From Stenotrophomonas sp. SAU14A_NAIMI4_8 (GTDB lineage: Bacteria > Pseudomonadota > Gammaproteobacteria > Xanthomonadales > Xanthomonadaceae): a stretch of 64,000 nt of DNA. Made by a program: the position numbers and the translations under genes. The stretch spans positions 3,079,680 through 3,143,679 of the forward strand of contig NZ_CP025999.1 in the NCBI RefSeq assembly GCF_003086695.1, written 5' to 3'. Shown here one piece after another: positions 26,396 through 33,086 of the stretch. Numbering within the stretch: position 1 is the first letter of the stretch; each line of letters begins with the position of its first letter. The notes beneath the pieces were generated by a model that saw nothing but the letters and a program-made list of their open reading frames with translations, had not been told where the DNA came from and did no database searches.

Positions 26396-26599
26396 CTATC
26401 GGCTCGGACGGTAGCGTGCTGGCCCCAGACGAATCAGGTCGTCGATAGATGACGGCGACTCGCTATCCACGCTGACAACATCGCCTTCGACATTGTTCAT
26501 CAGCTGCAGCATGCCCTCAATCAGCAGGTCGTCGCCAAACATCGCGATGGCGCCAATAGTCGGGAGAAGCACGCCCCCGTCGAACTGGATTGCCGCCAA
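26396..26599 (-). CDS. Possible small hypothetical protein or gene remnant
   Basis: A frame of 67 residues from a TTG at 26599, closed upstream by a stop seven codons earlier and with no ribosome site. The composition is protein-like (IGAIAMFGDDLLIEGMLQLM, VSVDSESPSSIDDLIRLGP), so it may be a remnant or use another start. No family is recognised. Confidence 0.25.
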   Translation of the reverse strand: MAAIQFDGGVLLPTIGAIAMFGDDLLIEGMLQLMNNVEGDVVSVDSESPSSIDDLIRLGPARYRPSR

Positions 26600-26712
26600 G
26601 TGATCTGCGCAAATGACTCACTGGTGCCCCCTACTCTCGCAGAGGGGTTACACCGACGGCTGGCCGAGCTGTCTACTCAACGATTGCCAATCGACAATCG
26701 ACCTCAGTTGAG

Positions 26713-26988
26713 TCAATCGACCTTGATTGGGCTACTCCGCGCTGCCCTTCTTGCTCCCACTACAAGTTCGGAAATCTCTTCATTTGAGAAGCCAAGAGCG
26801 GAAGTAATGAGGCAGAACTCCAATACATCCATGCGCCTGGAGCCGTTCTCGATGGACGAGATCTTCTGCTGAGGCCATCCCAGGTGAGCTGCCAGCCTCA
26901 ACTGGCTAAACCCCAACGACATGCGGCGCTCACGAAGCTTACCAACCAAGCGGAGGTACGCGTTCTGGTAGATCGTCTTGGTAGCCAT
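26713..26988 (-). CDS. Xre-family helix-turn-helix regulator
   Basis: 91 residues from ATG 26988, with GAGG about eight bases upstream. The body is a Cro/C1 helix-turn-helix: LVGKLRERRMSLGFSQLRLA, AHLGWPQQKISSIENGSRRM, DVLEFCLITSALGF. QQKISSIENG is the recognition-helix signature. It is divergent from the three-gene cluster that starts at 27109, with about 120 bases between, and so is the obvious candidate regulator of that cluster and of itself. Confidence 0.85.
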   Translation of the reverse strand: MATKTIYQNAYLRLVGKLRERRMSLGFSQLRLAAHLGWPQQKISSIENGSRRMDVLEFCLITSALGFSNEEISELVVGARRAARSSPIKVD

Positions 26989-27108
26989 CCGTTCCGCCTC
27001 TGGGAGCGGAAGGCAATCTATGGCCGACAGCACTCATACAAGAAAATCATGTAGACGCCACGACTCTGTCTTGCTAGCATCCAGGCTGGCCAATTCGCCG
27101 AGGATCGA

Positions 27109-27885
27109 GTGATCTATGGGCATAGCCAACAGACCCTCCCTACCCCGTGGCCCGAGCTCGACGCCTTAGTCGTATCGCTGGGCCCCTTCTATACATGCGC
27201 ATGGTGTGCGCTTGAGCGTTCAACGAGGGTTAGCGCTCAGATCTCGCCAGACCCGTCAGTCGTTCGGGATCTACTGACCTTCCTTGGTAGCGCTGGTGTA
27301 CTTGCACAGTCCATTCCTCGAAGTGATCGGGTCAGGCGCTCGCTCTATGATTCGTTCAGTTGGTCCTATGCTGACGATTGGCACGCTCGAGGTAACCTGG
27401 AGGCCGCACTGTGCCAAACGCTGGTTTCGGGCCGCTCTACACTTGAGGCGCACGCGCGCCTCTGGCTGTGGCGGCAGCTGTCTGATCGAGAGCTCTGCGC
27501 CTACCTCACCTCATTGCTCCGCAGACATCGGATCAGTGTTCGATGGGTCGATCAGATCATTGCCCAGCAGAAGGAGCATTGGCCTCATCTCAGCCTTGGG
27601 CGAAAGCGATATGTCGCCTGGTCATCCGTCCGAGGCGCGGCAAGCCATTACTTAGCCTCGGGCGGAGACGAAGAAGCCGCGATCCGAGTCATGTCCGCAG
27701 AAATGCGTAAAAGAACGCACTGGCTCGCCTTAAAGGAAACTGCAGGGGCGCTACAGAAGACAGACTTCTGCTTCATGCCTGACAGCAATTGGCGTCGTCC
27801 ACTAATGCTCGAAATCACCCTGGAGAGCATCCTACCAATAGGCCCTGACTACTGGCTTGCTCAACTTCCGCAGCTTTGCGAGTGA
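27109..27885 (+). CDS. Hypothetical protein, first gene of a phosphatase cluster
   Basis: 258 residues from GTG 27109, with GAGG six bases upstream. It is mostly alpha-helical and rich in Trp and Arg (SFSWSYADDWHARGNLE, LWLWRQLSDRELCAYLTSLL). It has a few Cys (YTCAWCALE) but no paired metal motif elsewhere, and no membrane segment or signal peptide. I recognise no family. The downstream HAD-type phosphatase gene begins at or just after its stop codon, so the two are co-translated. A role with the two phosphatases is inferred from context only. Confidence 0.7.
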   Translation: MIYGHSQQTLPTPWPELDALVVSLGPFYTCAWCALERSTRVSAQISPDPSVVRDLLTFLGSAGVLAQSIPRSDRVRRSLYDSFSWSYADDWHARGNLEAALCQTLVSGRSTLEAHARLWLWRQLSDRELCAYLTSLLRRHRISVRWVDQIIAQQKEHWPHLSLGRKRYVAWSSVRGAASHYLASGGDEEAAIRVMSAEMRKRTHWLALKETAGALQKTDFCFMPDSNWRRPLMLEITLESILPIGPDYWLAQLPQLCE

Positions 27886-27941
27886 ACTTTAAGGCTCCAG
27901 TTGATCAGTACAGCAGATGGATCTTTAGGAGCAACGAACTC

Positions 27942-28418
27942 ATGCCCCAACTCTCTCAACGGCTTCAGCCTTCCATACTTGCACTTGATCTCGAGGGGAC
28001 ACTGATATCCAACGCCGTAAGTCAGATACCTAGACCTGGCCTTCTTCGGTTCCTGGGTGAGATCAAGGATATTTTTAGCCAGTTGGTATTGTTCACAACC
28101 GTGCCGGAGCCACAAGTCAGGAATATTCTCTCGCTCCTTGCGGAAGAAGGGGAAATACCGGACTGGTTCAAGTACTCCAATTACATCCAGTGCTTGGGGA
28201 GCACGAAGGATCTCCTCTTGGTTTCCCCCCTCCTCGGCACAGCACTTCTTTTGGATGACCACCAATCCTATATTCATCCCGGGCAGGAGAAGTTCTGGAT
28301 CAAGGCGCCTCTGTTCGCGTCCCCCTACTCTCCCCACGACGATGGGCTTGAAGTTGCCCTGACACGAATTCGAAGGAAAGTATCGATGCTATCTGAAGGC
28401 CGCGTCCTCGAGCGCTAG
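27942..28418 (+). CDS. HAD-superfamily phosphatase, NIF/FCP-like
   Basis: 158 residues from ATG 27942, with AGGAG about ten bases upstream; a GTG at 27882 overlapping the previous stop is the alternative and would add 20 residues. Motif I is ILALDLEGTLISN, where the second Asp of DxDxT is Glu. FTTVPEPQVRNIL supplies the motif II Thr and LLLDDHQSYIHPG the motif IV acids. The short spacing between motifs is that of the NIF/FCP/SCP subfamily, whose members dephosphorylate proteins. The Glu substitution may alter turnover. It lies between an unknown protein and a dual-specificity phosphatase. Confidence 0.7.
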   Translation: MPQLSQRLQPSILALDLEGTLISNAVSQIPRPGLLRFLGEIKDIFSQLVLFTTVPEPQVRNILSLLAEEGEIPDWFKYSNYIQCLGSTKDLLLVSPLLGTALLLDDHQSYIHPGQEKFWIKAPLFASPYSPHDDGLEVALTRIRRKVSMLSEGRVLER

Positions 28419-28498
28419 CTGTGCGAGCTCGCCGTTGCCGGACAGGTGGGCCGACGTATCACTTTATTGTCTCAACCCATCTTCCGCTGGACGCAGGC

Positions 28499-29053
28499 AT
28501 GATCAAGACCAGTCAATCGCACCCTCTGCAGATCGCCGAACTTCCGATAGGGAACAATGGTGGCGCCGTGGGCATCACATTCGCGCCCGGAAAACAACAA
28601 GCGAACGCCAGGACCGGTTCTTGGAACCGAGACATTGATACCGATCTAGCGACAATTTGCTCTTGGGGAGCGAGCCATCTTGTGTCACTGATTGAGCCTT
28701 GGGAGTTCGAGGAGTTGCAGATCTCAGAGCTACCAAATCGCGCCACTCTCTTCGGCCTTCAATGGCATGGTCTCCCAATTGCGGACGGCGCGGCGCCCGA
28801 TGCGGGCTTTCTTCTCGCATGGTCGACCCTAGGCCCCTCGCTGTCAAAGGCCCTACTAGGTGGGAAAAAGGTGGTCATTCATTGCAAAGGCGGGCTAGGT
28901 AGAGCCGGCACGGTCGCCTGCATGCTGCTCATTGACAGCGGGGCCATTACCACTCAAAACGATGTCATACGCGAAGTACGCCGCGTCCGCCCCGGAGCAC
29001 TAGAGACCCTAGAGCAGGAGAACTTCGTTCTCAACTGGGGAACCAAATTTTGA
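28499..29053 (+). CDS. Dual-specificity/CDKN3-like protein phosphatase
   Basis: 184 residues from ATG 28499; the frame stays open upstream to 28421. The P-loop VVIHCKGGLGRAGTVACMLL has the Cys-x5-Arg signature (C129, R135) of cysteine-based phosphatases. The general acid is probably in LPIADGAAPD. SLIEPWEFEELQI precedes it, as in CDKN3-like and Tyr/dual-specificity phosphatases. It is the third gene of the cluster, 80 bases after the HAD phosphatase. Substrates could be phosphoproteins, RNA 5' ends or nucleotides; nothing local settles this. Confidence 0.85.
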   Translation: MIKTSQSHPLQIAELPIGNNGGAVGITFAPGKQQANARTGSWNRDIDTDLATICSWGASHLVSLIEPWEFEELQISELPNRATLFGLQWHGLPIADGAAPDAGFLLAWSTLGPSLSKALLGGKKVVIHCKGGLGRAGTVACMLLIDSGAITTQNDVIREVRRVRPGALETLEQENFVLNWGTKF

Positions 29054-29181
29054 TGCCCGTCCCAAGTAGAAATTTTGCACATGAGGACACTGATCCACAT
29101 GCAAATGCAGCCCCGCCCTCTGCAGACCTAGGAGCCCACGGCTGCACGTTTTCGCACAAGCATAAAATGTCCGCCAAAGGC

Positions 29182-29609
29182 TTATGCAAGCCGGCGCACC
29201 TTCCATAGCTTGTCGTCCAGCAAGATGAAGGGCATTACGACGCTTCTAGTCAAACGCGCATGTGTGGCCACTACCGCAGACATTGGGCGGGATGGAACCC
29301 AATAGCTCAGCGCGGCCACATCCAGCCCAGCTGCCTGTTCCCTCTTCGCCTGAAGGGGAGAGTCATAAGAGATAGGGCCACGTTGCCAAAGCCTTTTTGA
29401 TGCAGTCGCGTGTACCACTGACTGGAGTACCGTGCCGGTTTAGTCACACTGTCATCGAGATGCGTTGCGGCTTCTGCCGCAGCGGCCCTCCCTTCAAACT
29501 CATACTCAAACTCATCTATTGACTCTCCGAAGGCTGCTCCTTCGGGTCGATGTACCACCAATCGTTCGGATCTCTCTCCCATGATCCCCGGCCAGTGAAA
29601 TAGTCGCAC
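29182..29609 (-). pseudogene. Hypothetical gene broken by a frameshift
   Basis: Two minus-strand frames read like consecutive parts of one protein. The first runs from GTG 29609 (GERSERLVVHRPEGAAFGES, then THLDDSVTKPARYSSQWYTR). The second ends at 29182 (YWVPSRPMSAVVATHARL, then FILLDDKLWKVRRLA). They can be joined near the A5 run (T5 at 29394-29398 on the plus strand) to give about 142 residues. The first frame alone ends at about 29307 with a less protein-like tail. No family is recognised. Confidence 0.4.
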
Positions 29610-29631
29610 AGACGAACTCTGGGGGCGGCGA

Positions 29632-29928
29632 TTACCTTGGGCTCGAACAGATGGGATCCAGCCATTGGACCTGCCGATGCGTCCACTCGAGCCAAGTCAG
29701 CGCCTCCGGGCTGCGATCTCCCGTCTGATAGAACGCCGCTCCGAATCGCCTTGGCCGCCCGCCACGCTCCAAAGCCGACAAACGATTGACCAGCTTCGCC
29801 CGCTGTAGCCTGAGCGTCTCCTCCGCACGTGCCGGCGCCATCCGAAGCCTATCGGTTTCTTGAGCTTGAGCCGCTTTTTCCACCAGCTCGAGACGAACTG
29901 CCAACAGCTCAGCTTCCCATAGCGGCAT
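29632..29928 (-). CDS. Hypothetical protein, 98 residues
   Basis: From ATG 29928. An amphipathic, coiled-coil-like N-terminal half (LLAVRLELVEKAAQAQETDR, LRLQRAKLVNRLSALERG) is followed by an aromatic segment (GDRSPEALTWLEWTHRQVQW). It ends 22 bases before the damaged gene at 29609 and is probably in the same unit. There is no good ribosome site and no recognised family. Pairs like this occur on integrated elements, but that is inference. Confidence 0.45.
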   Translation of the reverse strand: MPLWEAELLAVRLELVEKAAQAQETDRLRMAPARAEETLRLQRAKLVNRLSALERGGRPRRFGAAFYQTGDRSPEALTWLEWTHRQVQWLDPICSSPR

Positions 29929-30463
29929 GGCAGCTATAACAACCCCGATGGCCGCCCATTACCGCCGATGCCACTGCCTGTCTCTACGAGCGCACGCCCT
30001 ACCTGTTCATCAACCCACAGTTTAGGAAAGTGTGGCGGCGCTTCAGGTAGGCGTGCCGGCCGCGGCGCCGCGGATCTCCGTCGAAGCCTACCTGGGCCGC
30101 GGCGCGCCTACGGCCTCTTCCTGCGTAGTGCTGGTCATTGCAGTTGCAGCCCTCAATGAAGGGACGCCTCAGAAGACAGGAAAAATTTGCGCTGGAGCGT
30201 GTTATGAAATTTGATCTAGTTAGCGCCGACGTGATCTCTCCCCTGCCGATGCAGCAGGTGATTTCCACTTCTGGCACCATCTTTCTGCGCTTCTAAATCA
30301 GCCGGCTGCAGCCATGCGCACTACCGGCCTGCTGGATCGAGTCGGCCGCTCAATATGACCAACTTTCGTACTATCACTATGTAACGCTACCCAACACCAC
30401 GGCATCATACGGCCGCAGCTACCCGCCCCGCGTCACTGACACGGCACCCCACTGCCGACCAGC
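29929..30463. other. Gene-free interval before the second fimbrial cluster
   Basis: About 535 bases. GTAGGCG (30047-30053) and CGCCTAC (30105-30111) bracket a GC-rich segment with repeated CCGCGGCG blocks. A 30-codon frame from ATG 30204 has GGAG seven bases upstream, but it is too short to call. The right end should hold the promoter of the chaperone gene. Confidence 0.3.
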
Positions 30464-30526
30464 ATGAGCCAGCCGACACTGGGCGTCAAGCAACATGCAG
30501 ACGCCGCCATTACCTTGATCAGCCCT

Positions 30527-31291
30527 ATGATGCCCTCCTCCCGCAAGAACATACGCCCTACTCTGTCCACTGTGCCGACTAGGCTGGGCGCGCTCGTGCT
30601 CGGCCTGTGTACCCTGGCCTGCCCTGCCGTCCACGCCAATGGACTGCGCCTGGAAACCTCGGTGATCGTGGTGGAAGCGCAGGACGGTGAAGGCGTCATC
30701 GCGGTGAAAAATACCGATAGCAAGGCCGTGCTGCTGCATTCAGAGGTGGTCAATGTACCCGAAGACACCTCGCCGCTGCTGCTGGTGACACCGCCGATCA
30801 CCCGTGTGGATGCCGGCAATACGCAGATGGTGCGGTTCTTGCTGAAGCCCAACCAGACACTGACCACCGAGCGACTCAAGCGCGCCACCTTCGAAGGCAT
30901 TCCGCAGACCGCCCCGAACAAGGTGCAGGTCAACATCCGCCAGAACATTCCTGTGATCATCCGCCCGGCCGGGCTGGCCAGAAACGGCCAGCCGTGGAAG
31001 CTGCTGCAATGGACCCACACCGCGGACGGGATCGCGGTGCGCAATACCGGGCCCTACGTAGTGAGGATGTCGCAAGAGTTGACCCTCCAACCCGGTGAAA
31101 TACCCGCCAAACTGCCTCGCACCTATATCCTCCCGGGGGAATCGGTAGCCCTGTCCAGCAGCAGCGACCTGCGTGCGGCGCGCGGCGTGCGCTACACACC
31201 AGCAACGCTCAACGGCTACTTCGCCGACCCGGTCGACGCCGACGTGCAGGCCGGACCACCGCGCGTGGACCTCGCGCCGGCAGCACAATAA
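30527..31291 (+). CDS. Fimbrial chaperone of the second chaperone-usher cluster
   Basis: About 254 residues from ATG 30527, with an in-frame ATG at 30464 as alternative. A signal peptide (RLGALVLGLCTLACPAVHA) precedes a PapD-like domain: LRLETSVIVVEAQDGEGVIA, TPPITRVDAGNTQMVRFLL and NIRQNIPVIIRPAGLA, the last carrying the G1-strand hydrophobics. RNTGPYVVRMS and the second domain follow. It should chaperone the DUF1120 pilins encoded next. Unlike the first cluster, the chaperone gene comes first, and strong hairpins separate it from the pilins. Confidence 0.85.
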   Translation: MMPSSRKNIRPTLSTVPTRLGALVLGLCTLACPAVHANGLRLETSVIVVEAQDGEGVIAVKNTDSKAVLLHSEVVNVPEDTSPLLLVTPPITRVDAGNTQMVRFLLKPNQTLTTERLKRATFEGIPQTAPNKVQVNIRQNIPVIIRPAGLARNGQPWKLLQWTHTADGIAVRNTGPYVVRMSQELTLQPGEIPAKLPRTYILPGESVALSSSSDLRAARGVRYTPATLNGYFADPVDADVQAGPPRVDLAPAAQ

Positions 31292-31424
31292 CACCGGTAG
31301 TCCCGGCCCCACCCAACCGCTGCTCATTATCAGACCGTGTCCGCCAACCGCCACGGCGCTGCAGGCGCTCGGCCCGCGTTCGACTCTGCTCGGGCGTAAA
31401 TGGATTTGAGCGCACCGCCCAAGG

Positions 31425-31461
31425 ATCGCGCCCACCACCACGGTTTCGTGGCGGGCGCGAT
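31425..31461 (+). terminator. GC-rich hairpin after the chaperone gene
   Basis: ATCGCGCCC (31425-31433) pairs with GGGCGCGAT (31453-31461); inside, CCACG/CGTGG can extend the structure. It lies 130 bases after the chaperone stop. With the next hairpin it may limit read-through into the pilin genes. Confidence 0.35.
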
Positions 31462-31481
31462 GCCACGGCGTTGCGTTCAAT

Positions 31482-31502
31482 GCTGTCAGCACCGCTGACA
31501 GC
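31482..31502 (+). terminator. Perfect hairpin before the first DUF1120 pilin gene
   Basis: GCTGTCAGC and GCTGACAGC form a perfect 9-bp stem with a 3-base loop, and T6 follows about 20 bases later. It is either a terminator for the chaperone transcript or a leader structure of the pilin mRNA. Confidence 0.45.
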
Positions 31503-31549
31503 GCTATACGTCAGCTTTGACGTTTTTTACTAGTACCTGGAGATCAATG

Positions 31550-32242
31550 ATGAACCGTCCCACCCGGATCCTCGCTGCATCGGCATTGAGCTGTGCATTG
31601 AGCCCCGCATTTGCAGCCGACAGCGTCACCATGAAAGTTGGCGGCACGCTGGTTGCCCCAAGCTGCAACATCGCCCTGTCCGACGCGACCGTGGATTTTG
31701 GCGACATCGCACGCGGCTCTCTCGGCAACACCAGTGCTACCGCGCTGCCGGCCAGCAAAGCAAAAACGCTGAATGCCAGTGTCGCCTGCGTTGGCAACAC
31801 CGCTATCGCAATCAGCACGGTGGACAACAGTGAAGCGAGCAAGCCGACCGACATCCGTTCGTTCGACTTCGGTAACGGCCCGGTCACCCTGCCCACCGCA
31901 CAGTACGCCGGCCTGGGCAGGGCCAGCAACAACGCGGCCATTGGTGCCTATGCGGTCAGGGTAGGCACAGTCACGGTCGGCACGGTAGCCGGGGGTTCCA
32001 GTGACGCAGTGAAGATGTTGAGTGGAGTCGATACCACCAGCCTGACCGAAGTGAGTGGCACGGTATACCTGGACGCCACCAAGCCGGTGATCAGTGCGGC
32101 CGACGCCACCGGAAACTCGATGTCAGGAAACAGCTTCAACTTCCCGCTGACCGTGGCCGGCAACATCTCGGCCACCGACAACCTGCCTGCCGAAGAGATT
32201 GACTTGAATGGCAGCACCACGATTGAAGTGAAATATCTTTAA
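31550..32242 (+). CDS. DUF1120-family fimbrial subunit
   Basis: 230 residues from the second of two adjacent ATGs (31547/31550); GGAG is seven bases before the latter. The signal peptide ends LSPAFAAD. The mature sequence begins SVTMKVGGTLVAPSCNIALS with DATVDFGDIARGSL, the DUF1120 pattern seen in E. coli YhcF/GltF-type proteins. A second Cys is in NASVACVGN. It ends NGSTTIEVKYL, a donor-strand-like tail. It is followed 44 bases later by a related gene. The duplicated subunits suggest a shaft plus a minor pilin, but which is which is unclear. Confidence 0.85.
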   Translation: MNRPTRILAASALSCALSPAFAADSVTMKVGGTLVAPSCNIALSDATVDFGDIARGSLGNTSATALPASKAKTLNASVACVGNTAIAISTVDNSEASKPTDIRSFDFGNGPVTLPTAQYAGLGRASNNAAIGAYAVRVGTVTVGTVAGGSSDAVKMLSGVDTTSLTEVSGTVYLDATKPVISAADATGNSMSGNSFNFPLTVAGNISATDNLPAEEIDLNGSTTIEVKYL

Positions 32243-32286
32243 CCACGGATCGACTGCATCCATCCGCTCGATTCAAGGAGAACACA

Positions 32287-32967
32287 ATGAACCTGCATGC
32301 CAAACTCGCCCTGGCAACTGCCCTATTGCTGGCTATCACGCCTGCATTTGCCGATACCAGCGCGACCATGAGCGTCACCGGCAAGATTCTCACCGCACCG
32401 TGCGATATCAGCGCAGTGAGCGGTTTTGATATGACCATCGATGACATCAACCTTGGTGAGGTCAGCCAGGACAGCTACAACGAAGCCAGCTTTGGCGGCA
32501 CCAGCATCCTGTCCAGTCTGACCGTGACCTGCGGCGCGCCGACCCAGGTAGTGGTCAAGATGAGCGACTCCTTCAGCGGCAAGAAGGGCGCCGACACCAT
32601 GCCCTTCCGCGGCACCAACTTGGGACCGGCGAACTACTACGCACTGATCGACGCCAGCACCGGCAATGCCATCGGCGGCTACACCATGAAGTTCAGCAGC
32701 ACTCAAGCGGGCATCAGCGCACAGGACGCCATCCTCAGCGCCGATGGCGAGAACGGCTGGGCCGTCGGCACCAATGGCTACCTAGACAACGGCAAGCCGT
32801 ACCTGGCCTCGGCGGTCCAGGGCACCACTACTGTGGCGACCACGAACAGCGCCGGTACCCTTTATGGCTTCCGCGTCTACCCGACCCTGTTCAAAGGCAG
32901 CGATCTGCCCACGACCGGCAATGTCGACATCAGCGGTAGTGCGACCTTCGAGATCGTATCGCTTTAA
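32287..32967 (+). CDS. Second DUF1120-family fimbrial subunit
   Basis: 226 residues with AAGGAG just upstream of the ATG. The signal peptide is LALATALLLAITPAFA. The mature N-terminus ATMSVTGKILTAPCDISAVS and DMTIDDINLGEVSQDSYNEA follow the same plan as the preceding subunit, with the second Cys in LTVTCGAPTQVVVKM. The C-terminal GNVDISGSATFEIVSL fits the chaperone-binding strand. The two subunits are diverged enough to have different roles. A strong hairpin follows the stop codon before the usher gene. Confidence 0.85.
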   Translation: MNLHAKLALATALLLAITPAFADTSATMSVTGKILTAPCDISAVSGFDMTIDDINLGEVSQDSYNEASFGGTSILSSLTVTCGAPTQVVVKMSDSFSGKKGADTMPFRGTNLGPANYYALIDASTGNAIGGYTMKFSSTQAGISAQDAILSADGENGWAVGTNGYLDNGKPYLASAVQGTTTVATTNSAGTLYGFRVYPTLFKGSDLPTTGNVDISGSATFEIVSL

Positions 32968-33002
32968 CCACTGAGCTCCACGGCTGGCACGCTGTGCCCG
33001 GG

Positions 33003-33028
33003 GCGCCGCTGCGATCACGCAGCGGCGC
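33003..33028 (+). terminator. Hairpin between pilin and usher genes
   Basis: GCGCCGCTGC and GCAGCGGCGC form a perfect 10-bp stem with loop GATCAC, followed by TT. It lies between the second pilin and the usher, where partial termination or 3'-end protection would favour pilin over usher. This parallels the hairpin at 1436-1459. Confidence 0.5.
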
Positions 33029-33086
33029 TTATCGCCAGCATACCCCTGTACTGCGTCCTGCTCCCTCCGTTTGGCCCTCCCTTCCA

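Noticed and set aside
30204..30296. A 30-codon frame with GGAG upstream
   Set aside because: It is too short to separate from chance without conservation data.
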